A DNA stretch of 64,000 bases from CAWDXG01 sp963822115 (lineage in GTDB: Bacteria > Myxococcota_A > Polyangia > Polyangiales > Polyangiaceae). The stretch lies in the NCBI GenBank assembly GCA_963822115.1, contig CAWGGM010000008.1, positions 806,001 through 870,000 of the forward strand, in the 5' to 3' direction. Of the stretch, positions 24,732-33,516 are shown one piece after another. Within the stretch, counting starts at the first letter, position 1; every line of letters begins with the position of its first letter. A program made the position numbers and the translations under genes. The notes beneath the pieces were generated by a model, which did no database searches, had not been told where the DNA came from, and saw only the letters and a program-made list of their open reading frames with translations.

Positions 24732-25786
24732 GGCTTTTTTTTTTCGGCGAGGCGGAGCTGCCGCGCACGCTGCACGCGGGCCCGGAGTGCGCCGGCTGCG
24801 TCAGGTCGCGACTCGCGCTCGTCCAGAGCCTCGACGCCCTCCTTCAGCCGATGCGGCAGCACCACCGTTGCGGCCTGTTCCAGATCTTCCGGGCGGAGCT
24901 CGGCGCGCCCATCCAGCGCCGCCAGCGTGACCGCGCCCTTCACCAGCAGGACGTCGGCGCGCTGCCCGTCCACCCCGAGATCGAGCGCCAGCTCCGCGGC
25001 GGCGAGGCAGAAGCTCCGCTCCACCGCGACCTGGCGGCGCAGGCCGCGGGCTTCGGCGATGCGCCGCGTGAGGGCAGCCTGCTCGTCCTGAAAGCGCGCG
25101 CGGAACGCGGCCGGATCGGCGTCGAACGCCAGCCGCCGCACCACGACCTCCGCGCGCTCCTCCGGGTCGGACAGCGCGGCCACGTCTACGCACAGGCCGA
25201 AGCGATCAGTGAGCTGCGGCCTCAACTCGCCTTCGTCGGGATTCATGGTCCCCACCAGCATCAGCTCGGCGGGGTGGCTGACCGAGATCCCTTCGCGCGC
25301 CACGCGGTTTTCGCCCATGGCGGCGACGTCCAGCAACAGGTCGACGATGTGGTCATCGAGCAGGTTCACCTCGTCGACGTACAGCACGCCCTGGTTCACC
25401 CGCGCCAGGATGCCGGGACGGAAGCGCTGCTCGCCGTGGCGCAGGGCGTGCTCGAGATCCAGCGTGCCCAGCAGTTGATCCTCCGTGACGCCGAGCGGCA
25501 ACGTCTCGAAGCCGGCCTGTCGCAGCGCCGTCTCGTGACTGTCCAGCTCGCGACAGTCGCTGCACCACACCGATGGACGGTCCGCCGGGCAGCCATAGTG
25601 GCAGCCTGCGTTCACCCGCACCGGTGGCAGCAGATCAGCCAGCGCCCGCGCCGCCGTGCTCTTGGCCGTGCCCTTCTCACCGCGGATCAAGACGCCCCCG
25701 AGCCCGGGATCGACGGCCAGCATCTGGAGCGCCAGCTTCAGCTGCTGTTGGCCGACCAGCGAAGCGAACGGGAGGACGCCCGACAC
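24728..25786 (-). CDS. ChlI/BchI-type AAA+ ATPase
   Basis: A 352-aa ATPase with Walker A GEKGTAKST (about residue 36), an inserted loop with cysteines (CHYGCPADRPSVWCSDC), Walker B VLYVDEVNLL, sensor MNPDEGELRPQLTDRFGL and a C-terminal helical lid. These are hallmarks of the I subunit of Mg/Co chelatases. The GTG start at 25786 shares one base with the TAG of the radical SAM gene. The protein ends in AEKKKP, encoded by an A10 tract just before the stop, and a -1 slip there would run into the VWA gene in frame. Confidence 0.88.
   Translation of the reverse strand: MSGVLPFASLVGQQQLKLALQMLAVDPGLGGVLIRGEKGTAKSTAARALADLLPPVRVNAGCHYGCPADRPSVWCSDCRELDSHETALRQAGFETLPLGVTEDQLLGTLDLEHALRHGEQRFRPGILARVNQGVLYVDEVNLLDDHIVDLLLDVAAMGENRVAREGISVSHPAELMLVGTMNPDEGELRPQLTDRFGLCVDVAALSDPEERAEVVVRRLAFDADPAAFRARFQDEQAALTRRIAEARGLRRQVAVERSFCLAAAELALDLGVDGQRADVLLVKGAVTLAALDGRAELRPEDLEQAATVVLPHRLKEGVEALDERESRPDAAGALRARVQRARQLRLAEKKKP
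24735..24744 (-). promoter_or_regulatory. A10 slippery tract at the ChlI/ChlD junction
   Basis: Read on the minus strand, codons GAA AAA AAA AAG CCG TGA end the ChlI gene and contain the heptamer A-AAA-AAG, the slippery sequence of dnaX. A -1 ribosomal shift, or one extra A made by the polymerase, gives AAA GCC GTG ACG, which is in frame with the VWA gene and yields a ChlI-ChlD fusion equal to a full-length ChlD. Confidence 0.6.
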
Positions 25787-27630
25787 TAGAACCCGAAGCC
25801 CAGCCAGCCCTGGTGGATGCGGCTGATGAGGTAGTCGTCGATGACGGGGTCGCTCTTCGAGCGCTTGCCGTAGCGCACTGCCTTGAGCGTCGCCGAGAGC
25901 ACGGCCTGGGTGATCTCCGCCCGGCGCATCTTCGTGCGCAGCGCGCCGGTGGGCTTGTCGATCTCCGTCCGGTAGGGGATGGCGCTGCCGCTCTGGCCGT
26001 TCTTGTCGTAGAAGTAGCGCTTGCAGGGCTCTTCCTTCGGGTGGCGGTTGAGCGGGTCGAAGAACGACCGCATCTTGTACACCGCCACCAGCCGCTCCAT
26101 GTTGCTGGCCAGCCGCTGCATGATCGGTGTGGGCTCGCCGAACAGGGCGCGGTAGCGCTCGTCCGCCTTGCGCGTGCGGCGGCGGACGACACCGTTCGGC
26201 GCGAAGCGGTCGAGCGCCGGCAGGTTCGTCCACAGGATGCCGCACTGCCGCTTGAAGAACAGCGCCTTGTGCCGGCGCAGCATGGGATTGTCCGAGCGGC
26301 GGCAGTAGTCGTAGCCGTTCATCTGCACTTCGAGCCGCCGCAGGATGCTCGGCCCCCACGTCTTGTAGAGCAGGTCGTAGCCGTACTCGGTCAGGTTCAG
26401 TGTCTCGTGCGCTTCGAGCGCGACGTTCTTCTGCGCGCCGCTCCAGAAGTGCACGTCCTCCCACGGCACGTCGCGCACGCGCCCGTCCTCGCGAAGCTTC
26501 TCCCACAGTGGCGTGCCGGGGAAAGGCGAGACCCGCGTGAGCTGCTGGTAGGTCGGCTTCAGCGACACGAAGTAGTTCAGGTCCTCGTACATGTTCGTGT
26601 GGTTCTGGAAATCCCAACCGCACATCCACGCGCCGACGGTGCGGATGCCCATGCTGTGCAGCTTGTCGAACACGACGCGGGCGTCGATCTCGTCGCGCTT
26701 GTCGTAGCCGTGGTCCCCGGCGAACTTCGACTCGACGCCGATGAACACGCAGCCCAGGCCCAGCTCGCCGATGGCGTCCCAGCCGTAGTGCTTGGCGAAT
26801 CTACCGATGTAGTCCACCGAGCCGAAGCCGAACCAGTCGAGCGACTCGATCACGTCGGGGTGGTCGCGCCAGTACTTGCGCACCGCATCGAGGTACTTCG
26901 GCTGCCGGAAGTGATCCTCCTCGATCACGAACACCTGCGTCACCGAGGGGAAGTGCTGGTGGTAGAGCTCGATGTGCTCGACGAGCTCGGGGGGCGAGAG
27001 CATCTCGATGCGCTTGCGATTGAACAGCGCCGTGGTCGAGCAGAAGTCGCAGCCGCCCACGCAGCCCAGCCCCGAGACCAGAAAGCCGATGTTGCCGCGC
27101 GGGAACTGGCTGACGTACGGCGGCGCGCCGCCGGCTTTCGGCATCAGCGCCTGACGCACAGGTCGTCGGGTATCCTCGCCCAGAAAGCGCCTGAGCCAGC
27201 GCACGCCTTCACCGGCGACGACGTGATCGACGTACTTCTTCTGGGTCTCCTCGTCGTACGCCGCGCGGAACGCCTGCCCGCCGTAGGAGCCGAGCAGGAT
27301 CTTGGTCGCCGGCGAGCGCTGGCGGATGTAGCGGCACATCTTCATCACACCGTCGAGGTGCGGCGGATACGCGCTGATGCCGATGATCGGGTAGCCCTTG
27401 TCGACCTCGTCGGTGAAGTCGTCCCAGCGCGGGTACTCGAGCACCGTCGAGGGTACATCGATGTTCTGCGCGAGGATGTGGTTCGCGTAGCAGTGCGTGT
27501 GACTGATGATGGTGAAGATGTCGTCGCCCTTGGTGAAGCGCTGCCCTGTCGCGTCGGTCAGCGAGTCATTCGCGGGCAGCGTGGGATACGGATACGAGGG
27601 CGTGGTGAGCAGGATGCGGTTTTCAAGCAT
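25786..27630 (-). CDS. B12-binding radical SAM enzyme, 614 aa
   Basis: An N-terminal cobalamin-binding-type Rossmann domain (residues about 1-165, GISAYPPHLDGVMKM and ILLGSYGG) precedes a radical SAM barrel with the cluster motif C190-x3-C194-x2-C197 (CVGGCDFC). The C-terminal 200 residues are basic and specific to the family. Members of this class carry out methylations, ring formation or C-C coupling, for example BchE and lipid-modifying enzymes. It has an excellent GAGAGGAGG ribosome binding site, lies 12 bp after the hydrolase gene and couples to ChlI. The substrate is unknown; a lipid or tetrapyrrole is suggested by the neighbours. Confidence 0.85.
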   Translation of the reverse strand: MLENRILLTTPSYPYPTLPANDSLTDATGQRFTKGDDIFTIISHTHCYANHILAQNIDVPSTVLEYPRWDDFTDEVDKGYPIIGISAYPPHLDGVMKMCRYIRQRSPATKILLGSYGGQAFRAAYDEETQKKYVDHVVAGEGVRWLRRFLGEDTRRPVRQALMPKAGGAPPYVSQFPRGNIGFLVSGLGCVGGCDFCSTTALFNRKRIEMLSPPELVEHIELYHQHFPSVTQVFVIEEDHFRQPKYLDAVRKYWRDHPDVIESLDWFGFGSVDYIGRFAKHYGWDAIGELGLGCVFIGVESKFAGDHGYDKRDEIDARVVFDKLHSMGIRTVGAWMCGWDFQNHTNMYEDLNYFVSLKPTYQQLTRVSPFPGTPLWEKLREDGRVRDVPWEDVHFWSGAQKNVALEAHETLNLTEYGYDLLYKTWGPSILRRLEVQMNGYDYCRRSDNPMLRRHKALFFKRQCGILWTNLPALDRFAPNGVVRRRTRKADERYRALFGEPTPIMQRLASNMERLVAVYKMRSFFDPLNRHPKEEPCKRYFYDKNGQSGSAIPYRTEIDKPTGALRTKMRRAEITQAVLSATLKAVRYGKRSKSDPVIDDYLISRIHQGWLGFGF

Positions 27631-27642
27631 GGCGGCCTCCTC

Positions 27643-28587
27643 TCACTCCGCACCCGGCGCATCGGCGGCGACGGGCAGGTGCTTCGGTTCCTGCTCCTCG
27701 ACGGGTTGGACGCGCCCGGACAGATGCAGCGACAGGAACGAGCCGATGATGGCGGAGAACTCCGAGGGGCGCTCTTCCTGCCAGAAGTGTCCGCAGAACG
27801 GCACGAGCTCGAAGCGCTCGGCGCCGGGGATGTCCTCGAACAGCTTCTTCCCCCAGGAGGGCGACAGGTAGTAGTCGTCGGCGGCCCACACCACCAGGGT
27901 CGGCTTGTCGAAGCGCTTCAGATCCTCGACGGCAAGCTCGGTGTAGCGAGCGTCGCCCGCGAGCACGAACTTGCGGAAGCGCTTGCGCTGCTCGGGCCCT
28001 TCCGAGAGCGGCCTGAGGTACTCGTGGATGGTCTCGTCGGCCAGCTTGTGGGGGTCGAACACACCCTTCTTGAAGTCCGACAGGCGGGTCTTCGTCTGCA
28101 ACCACTCGGTGAAGCCAGTCCGGCCGAGCAGCTCCGGCACCACGGGCAGCTGCGCCATGCGCTGCAGCCTCTTGATCGCGGGCACCGGCCAGTTGTCGTA
28201 GCAGACGCAGTCGGTGATCACGAAGCACGTGACCTTGTGCGGCAGGCGCGCTGCGATGATCTGCGCGGCGGCGCCGCCCTGGTCGTGACAGACGAGGGCG
28301 AACTCGTCGTGCCCCAGGGTGTGCATGAAGTCGACCAGCATCTCGGCCTGCGCGTCCATGTGGAATGCGGTCCTGTCCACATCGACGCGCGTGTCGCCCA
28401 GCCCCATCAGGTCCGGCGCGTAGCAGTGGAAGTCGTTCTGCAGGAAGCGGAGCACGTGCCGCCACAGGTAGCTCGACGTCGGAATGCCGTGGACGAACAG
28501 CACCGGCGGTCGATCCGCCGAACCCGTCTCGAGATAGGCGATGTCGCCAAACGACGTACGGACGAACTTCTTCTGCGGAGCTTTCAT
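27643..28587 (-). CDS. Alpha/beta hydrolase, haloalkane dehalogenase/epoxide hydrolase-like
   Basis: A 314-aa alpha/beta hydrolase. The oxyanion segment is HGIPTSSYLWR, the nucleophile elbow CHDQGG carries Asp (as in haloalkane dehalogenases and epoxide hydrolases, not the Ser of esterases), the acid is in WAADDYYLS and the His in FCGHFWQEE. It opens the five-gene operon. A TATGAT element ends 7 nt before the ATG at 28587, so the mRNA is probably leaderless; the ATG at 28599 lies inside that element and is rejected. BchO-type proteins near chelatase genes are also alpha/beta hydrolases, but they usually lack this Asp. Confidence 0.85.
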   Translation of the reverse strand: MKAPQKKFVRTSFGDIAYLETGSADRPPVLFVHGIPTSSYLWRHVLRFLQNDFHCYAPDLMGLGDTRVDVDRTAFHMDAQAEMLVDFMHTLGHDEFALVCHDQGGAAAQIIAARLPHKVTCFVITDCVCYDNWPVPAIKRLQRMAQLPVVPELLGRTGFTEWLQTKTRLSDFKKGVFDPHKLADETIHEYLRPLSEGPEQRKRFRKFVLAGDARYTELAVEDLKRFDKPTLVVWAADDYYLSPSWGKKLFEDIPGAERFELVPFCGHFWQEERPSEFSAIIGSFLSLHLSGRVQPVEEQEPKHLPVAADAPGAE

Positions 28588-28594
28588 TCTCCGA

Positions 28595-28613
28595 ATCATA
28601 TACGGGCTCGTAT
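28595..28613 (-). promoter_or_regulatory. Operon promoter -10 with overlapping palindromic operator
   Basis: TATGAT (28595-28600 on the minus strand) is followed by 7 nt and the hydrolase ATG. Directly upstream ATACG-GGCT-CGTAT (28600-28613) is an inverted repeat placed between the -10 and the presumed -35, where a bound repressor would block RNA polymerase. No regulator gene is adjacent. Confidence 0.45.
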
Positions 28614-28736
28614 GTGAACGAGTTGACGGGGCGCAAGCGCTTGACGTCGCTCATACGGAAAGTGCGCGGGTTGACGGCGGGCGCCGGGAAGAAGCCACGC
28701 TTGACGAAACTCAACGCTGGGCGCAATGCTGCCCGG

Positions 28737-31319
28737 ATGCTTTCTTTCAGCTTGCAGGGTCAGCGGACCTTGTCCGGACCTGCATCCCTGTTCTTCCTGG
28801 TCCTTGCCATCGCCCTCCTCGGTGGCGGCTGCGGCTCCAGCAACTCGGCGTCACCGCCGGCATCCACGGGCGGCGCCGGCGGCGCCGCCGGCGCCGGCGG
28901 CAGCGGCGGCACGGGGCCCAGCGACGCCGGGGGGCCACCCGGCCCGGCTGCCGGTGTGCTGCGCGTCAACGTCAGCGGTCTGCCCGACGGCCAGAAAGCG
29001 CAGGTCGTGATCCGGGGCAACAACCTGCAGCGCGAGGTCCAGGCGAGCACGGACGTGCCGCTGCCGGACGGCGACTACACGGTCGAGGCCGTGGCGGTGG
29101 TCGACAAGAACGCCGCGCAGAACACCGGCTACGCGCCCGAGGTGGTGACGCAGCAGGTGACGCTCGCGAAGGGCGCCGGCGCGACCGTCGACGTGAGCTA
29201 CAAGGAACTGGCGACCCAGATCTCGGCCAACACCAAGGTCGCCGGCACCGACACGGCCGCCGCGCTCGCCAGCGTCACGACCGACGCAACGTCCGGACAG
29301 AGCACGCTCACCTTCTCCAAGGCGACGAGCGAGACCTCGGCGTGGAAGGCGGGTGACATCGTCGTGTTCGGCGTAACGCAGCAGACGCCCAACGGCCTGT
29401 TCGGCAAGGTCGTGTCGAGCGACGGCACCACGGTCGTGATCGAGCCGACCTCGCTCGACAGCGTCCTCCAGCAGGGCGTGCTCTCCTACAACCAGAGCTT
29501 CTCCGCGGCCGACGTGCTCGGCTCGAGCAAGATCGACTCCGGCACGCTGATCTCGCCTGCGTGCGCCACGCTCACGACCTCGCTACCCGCCACCAAGGGC
29601 GCAGCGACGGTCGCCCTCAAGGTGACGGGCACGCTGTGCTTCTCGCCCAGCATCACGTTCAACGCCTGGATCGACTGGAAGTTGCACAAGCACGCCTACT
29701 TCGACGTGGGCGCCGGCGTCAGCTCCAACCTCAGCGTCGAGGGTGCGGCGACCGTCGGCATCAGCGGCGACTACCCCATCCTCAGCGTGAACCTGCCGAG
29801 GTTCACGGTCTGGACGGGTCCGGTGCCGTGGGTCATGTTCCCCAAGCTCGTGATCAAGGTGGGCGCGAGCGGCGAGGTGACCGCGGGGGTGACCGCGGGC
29901 ATCGGCGCTTCGGCCTCGGTCCACGGCGGCTTCTCGTACGACAACGGGAGCTTCTCGGGCCACAAGTCGCACAGCGAATCCTTCACCACCCAGTGGCCCA
30001 CGCCGGTCGCGACGGCGCAGCTCAAGGGCTATGGCGGGCCGGAGCTCAGCGTGCTCGTCGACGACCTCGCTGGACCTTTCATCAACCTCGAGGGCTACCT
30101 GAGCTACGACGTGAACTTCACGCAGCAGCCGCTCTGGAAGCTGCACGCCGGCTTCGACCTGAACGCCGGCCTGACCACGAACAAGCTCATCGGAAAGTCG
30201 TGGTCCGCGAATCTCTACAACTACGACAAGGTCATCGCCCAGAGCACGGACACGCCACCGGTGGGAGCGGCGACGACCACGATGGCCGCGGCGGGCACCG
30301 ACACGAACCTCGCACTCGGCCCGAACAGCACCGTCTACGAGGCCGTCGGCAACGACGTCCGCGCAGTCGACGTGTCCAGCACGCCGCCCAAGCAGCTGTG
30401 GGCGTACACGGGCTCGAACTTCATGTTCAGCGTGATCAAGGCGGCCGACGGCAACCTCTACGCGACCGACTTCTACGGCAAGGTCTACGCGCTCACGGCA
30501 AACGGCACCGAGCGCTGGACCAGTACGGCAGTGGCAGCGCGGAACCTCGCGTCGCCCAACGCCAACACCCTGTACGTCTCCACCGACACGGGCGTCGCGT
30601 CGCTGTCGACGACCGACGGCAGCGTGGTCTGGAACAAGACGCTCGGCGGCCAGGCGTGGAACGTCGCGGTCGCCAAGGACGGCACGATCTACGCGCCGCA
30701 TGACAACGCCCTGACCGCGCTCACGCCCACCGGAGCCGTCAAGTGGAGCGTTCCGTGGACCCCGCAGACTTCGGGCGGCGCCGCCATCGGCCCCGACGGC
30801 ACGGTCTACACCGTCTCCGACAACGTCCCCGGGGCGACAACCGCAATCGCGGTCCTGGCCGTCGCGCCGAACGGCCAACCCAGGTGGGGCAACGTCCCGC
30901 TGACCAGCGACGCTTCGTCGGACCCGAGCGTCGGCCCCGACGGCACGATCTACCTGTGCGGCACGGCTCCCGACACCAGCGCGGTCGCACTCGATCCGGC
31001 CACCGGCGACGTCAAATGGAAGCTCGGTCTGGGCGAAAACTGCAAGGCTGCACCCACGGTCGGCGCTGACGGCAAGCTCTACCTGCTGACCGGCGACAAG
31101 ATCCGCGCCCTCGACGCCAAGACAGGCCAGGTCCTCTGGACGAACAAGACGCTGGACGGCGGCGGCAGCCCCTTTGGCTCGCCGCTCTTCCTCCCGAGCG
31201 GCAAGGCCGTCGGCGCCAACGAGGGCGGGCTGTACGTCTTCAACACGAACACGTCGCTCGCTACCTCGGGCTGGCCGCGCACCGGCGGCACCAACGAGAG
31301 CACGGGGGTGCAGCAGTGA
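28737..31319 (+). CDS. Lipoprotein with PQQ-like beta-propeller, 860 aa
   Basis: The signal peptide ends in LLGGGC, followed by a Gly/Ala/Ser linker. Residues about 75-500 are beta-rich with repeats of no known family; from about 510 to the end there are blades of the PQQ/quinoprotein type, each with a W or V-x-W at the strand end (KQLWAY, ERWTST, VVWNKT, VKWSVP, VKWKLG, VLWTNK) and YA/YV openings. Propellers of this type bind ligands or proteins rather than PQQ. AATGCT lies 6 nt before the ATG at 28737. It is divergent from the hydrolase operon and coupled to the next gene by a GTGA overlap. Confidence 0.78.
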   Translation: MLSFSLQGQRTLSGPASLFFLVLAIALLGGGCGSSNSASPPASTGGAGGAAGAGGSGGTGPSDAGGPPGPAAGVLRVNVSGLPDGQKAQVVIRGNNLQREVQASTDVPLPDGDYTVEAVAVVDKNAAQNTGYAPEVVTQQVTLAKGAGATVDVSYKELATQISANTKVAGTDTAAALASVTTDATSGQSTLTFSKATSETSAWKAGDIVVFGVTQQTPNGLFGKVVSSDGTTVVIEPTSLDSVLQQGVLSYNQSFSAADVLGSSKIDSGTLISPACATLTTSLPATKGAATVALKVTGTLCFSPSITFNAWIDWKLHKHAYFDVGAGVSSNLSVEGAATVGISGDYPILSVNLPRFTVWTGPVPWVMFPKLVIKVGASGEVTAGVTAGIGASASVHGGFSYDNGSFSGHKSHSESFTTQWPTPVATAQLKGYGGPELSVLVDDLAGPFINLEGYLSYDVNFTQQPLWKLHAGFDLNAGLTTNKLIGKSWSANLYNYDKVIAQSTDTPPVGAATTTMAAAGTDTNLALGPNSTVYEAVGNDVRAVDVSSTPPKQLWAYTGSNFMFSVIKAADGNLYATDFYGKVYALTANGTERWTSTAVAARNLASPNANTLYVSTDTGVASLSTTDGSVVWNKTLGGQAWNVAVAKDGTIYAPHDNALTALTPTGAVKWSVPWTPQTSGGAAIGPDGTVYTVSDNVPGATTAIAVLAVAPNGQPRWGNVPLTSDASSDPSVGPDGTIYLCGTAPDTSAVALDPATGDVKWKLGLGENCKAAPTVGADGKLYLLTGDKIRALDAKTGQVLWTNKTLDGGGSPFGSPLFLPSGKAVGANEGGLYVFNTNTSLATSGWPRTGGTNESTGVQQ

Positions 31320-31993
31320 GCCGCTTCATGCACGCACACACGGGCGCGCTTCTCGCATCGTTCGCGGTGGGGCTCGCCTTCGCCATGGGCGCCTGCTCCA
31401 GCAACAACAACGGAGGCGGCGCGACCACGAAGAAGGACGCAGCGCCCGGCGACGGCGCGACGACCGACGGCGCGGCGGGCTCGACCGGCGACGGCGCCAC
31501 CGCAGACACGGGTACGCCGCCGCTCTACGACGGAGGCGGCGAAGCCGGTCCGGTCAGCTGCGGCAGCACAACGTGCCAGCCGGAGGACTTCAACGGCGTC
31601 GTCACGCTGCACGCCTGCTGCACGCAGAGCTCGGCGTGCGGGCTCGACCTCGGGCCGGCGCAGTCCTACGTCGCCGCTCCCGACGGCTGCGTCGCGCGCG
31701 ACAACCCGGGCATCGCCGACACCGCCTGCCCGAGCTACGACGCGCCGTCGCTGGGCCAGCTAGCGGGCTGCTGCCGCAGCGATCACACCTGCGGCGTGTT
31801 CGTGAAGCTCTCGTCGACGCTCGACCTCGGCTGCGTACCCGCGGCGGGCTTCGCCGACGAAGCCGGCAGCCCCGCGCCGTGCGATCTCGACGCCGGCAAC
31901 GACTCGGGCACCTTCGACGCCCATACCGTGCCGGGCGATGCGGGCGGCTCCGACGCCCAGACAGGCGACAGCAGCGCCGACGGCGGCATCTGA
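31316..31993 (+). CDS. Cysteine-containing lipoprotein, 225 aa
   Basis: A GTG start overlaps the stop of the propeller gene (GTGA), so the two are translated together. A signal peptide with lipobox FAMGAC leads into a Gly/Asp/Thr linker and a domain with about ten cysteines, including CGSTTCQ, ACCTQSSAC and CCRSDHTC, the pattern of a small disulfide-stabilised exported module. It is probably a partner of the propeller protein at the cell surface. No family was recognised. Confidence 0.7.
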   Translation: MSRFMHAHTGALLASFAVGLAFAMGACSSNNNGGGATTKKDAAPGDGATTDGAAGSTGDGATADTGTPPLYDGGGEAGPVSCGSTTCQPEDFNGVVTLHACCTQSSACGLDLGPAQSYVAAPDGCVARDNPGIADTACPSYDAPSLGQLAGCCRSDHTCGVFVKLSSTLDLGCVPAAGFADEAGSPAPCDLDAGNDSGTFDAHTVPGDAGGSDAQTGDSSADGGI

Positions 31994-31997
31994 AATC

Positions 31998-32032
31998 ACG
32001 CGGAGCCCCGCCTCTGGGCGGGGAAACCGCGT
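31998..32032 (+). terminator. Terminator hairpin after the two-lipoprotein operon
   Basis: CCCCGCC (32006-32012) pairs with GGCGGGG (32017-32023), and the outer arms ACGCGG (31998-32003) and CCGCGT (32027-32032) extend the stem. It begins 5 nt after the stop codon. No U-tract follows. Confidence 0.6.
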
Positions 32033-32136
32033 TCCGGAGCCCGTGGTAGGCTTCGGCTGCAGATGGCAGCCGTCGATGGATCCGCCCTGACCCGCAGCTT
32101 CGCGGGAGCCGTCCAGCGCGCGCTCTGTGCAACATC

Positions 32137-33516
32137 ATGGCCCGGGTACTGCTGCTGAATCCTCCCGCGCCGGGACGCCCGGTGCTGCGCGATTTCGCCT
32201 GCGGCGAGTCGACCAAGGCAGACTACTACTGGGCGCCGATCGATCTGCTCGTGCTGTCCGGCGTGCTCGCCGCGGATCACGACCTCGCCGTCATCGATGC
32301 GGTCGCCTCGGGACTGGACGCGCACACAGCGCACCAGCTCGCACGGCGCTTCAAGCCCGACGTGGTGTTCTCGCTCACCGCAGCGGTGTCGCTCGAGCAC
32401 GACGACCGCTTCCTGACGGCGCTCGCCCGCGAAACCGGAGCGCGTATCTACGGGCTGGGCGACGTGGCGTCGTTCGCGCCGCGCGAAACGCTGATGCGCA
32501 CACGCGCCTTCGACGGGCTGCTCACGACGTTCTCGGATCCGGCGCTGACGCGCCTCGCTGCCGGCGACGACAGCAGCGTGGGCGGCATCACGCTGCGCCG
32601 GGGCGACAGCGTCGAAGCGCGACCCGCCAACCCAACAGCCGAGATGCGCTACGGGCTGCCGCGCCACCAGCTGTTCCCGCTCGACCGCTATCGCATGCCG
32701 TTCACACGCTGGGAGCGCTGCACGAGCATCCTGACGCTCAACGGCTGCCCGTTCCCGTGCACCTTCTGTGCGTCGCGGAACCTGCCCTACCAGCTCCGCC
32801 CGCTGGAGGATCTGGCAGCGGAGCTCGAGTACGTCCGGCTGCTCGGTGTGCGCGAGGTCTACTTCCGCGACTTCACGTTCGGACCAACCCGCAAGCGCGC
32901 CCAGGAGCTCTGCCGCACGCTGGTCGCAGCGGGCAGCGAGCTGCGCTGGTCGGCCGAATGCCGGCTGGACGTGCTCGACGAGCCCACGCTGGACCTGATG
33001 CGCGAGGCGGGCTGCGAGGTGATCCTGGTCGGCATCGAGACCGGCGACGACGCCGTCGCGAAACGGCTGGGCAAGAGCGTCCGCGCCGAGCGCACGCACC
33101 GCGTCCTGTCCCACGCGCGCAGCATCGGCATCCGGAGCTGCGGCCACTTCGTGCTCGGAAGCCCGGAAGAAACGCCTGCGCAGGTCCTGGCCACAATCCG
33201 CCACGCCCGCGCGCTGCCTCTCGATTACGCCGCCTTCAACCTGTACGCTCCCCGGCTCGGGACCACCATGCGCACCGATCTCGTCCAGCTCGGACGCCTG
33301 CAGGCGGAGGACTTCGGCGATCACGACGTCTCCGCCCGGGCCAACGCCTACGCGAACATGCCGGCAGCGGAGCTCCGTCGCCTGTTCATGTGGGCTGTGC
33401 TGTCCTTCTACGGCAGACCGTCGCAGCTCGCCCGGCTTGTCGGCTGCACCCCCTGGGGCACGCTGGCGCGTCAGGGCACCGGCGTGCTCAAGGGACTGCT
33501 CGAGGCCCGCGCTTGA
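32137..33516 (+). CDS. Radical SAM enzyme with N-terminal B12-binding-like domain
   Basis: A 459-aa protein. Residues 1-150 form a Rossmann-like domain (VLLLNPPAPGRP start) of the cobalamin-binding type, and C204-x3-C208-x2-C211 (CPFPCTFC) is the radical SAM cluster site, followed by the barrel (WSAECRLDVL, EVILVGIETG). It opens a row of four genes that overlap or nearly touch. Enzymes of this layout often methylate or rearrange sugars, lipids or peptides. The neighbours (GT2, membrane protein, amidotransferase) suggest a glycoconjugate substrate. No ribosome binding site is evident. Confidence 0.82.
   Translation: MARVLLLNPPAPGRPVLRDFACGESTKADYYWAPIDLLVLSGVLAADHDLAVIDAVASGLDAHTAHQLARRFKPDVVFSLTAAVSLEHDDRFLTALARETGARIYGLGDVASFAPRETLMRTRAFDGLLTTFSDPALTRLAAGDDSSVGGITLRRGDSVEARPANPTAEMRYGLPRHQLFPLDRYRMPFTRWERCTSILTLNGCPFPCTFCASRNLPYQLRPLEDLAAELEYVRLLGVREVYFRDFTFGPTRKRAQELCRTLVAAGSELRWSAECRLDVLDEPTLDLMREAGCEVILVGIETGDDAVAKRLGKSVRAERTHRVLSHARSIGIRSCGHFVLGSPEETPAQVLATIRHARALPLDYAAFNLYAPRLGTTMRTDLVQLGRLQAEDFGDHDVSARANAYANMPAAELRRLFMWAVLSFYGRPSQLARLVGCTPWGTLARQGTGVLKGLLEARA

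Noticed and set aside
23730..25786. Bacteriochlorophyll cluster (BchI, BchD, BchE-like and BchO-like genes together)
   Set aside because: No BchH, BchM, BchL/N/B or reaction-centre gene is present, the hydrolase has an Asp nucleophile and the fifth gene is an activase/dehydratase fusion, so photosynthesis is unlikely.
24731..26629. Extension of the ChlI frame upstream to 26629
   Set aside because: The upstream part is an out-of-frame reading of the radical SAM gene; the GTG at 25786 with its TAGTG junction is the natural start.
28365..28737. Longer N-terminus for the propeller lipoprotein starting at 28365
   Set aside because: It would overlap the hydrolase gene antisense and precede the signal peptide with an Arg-rich tail; the ATG at 28737 starts a proper lipoprotein signal.
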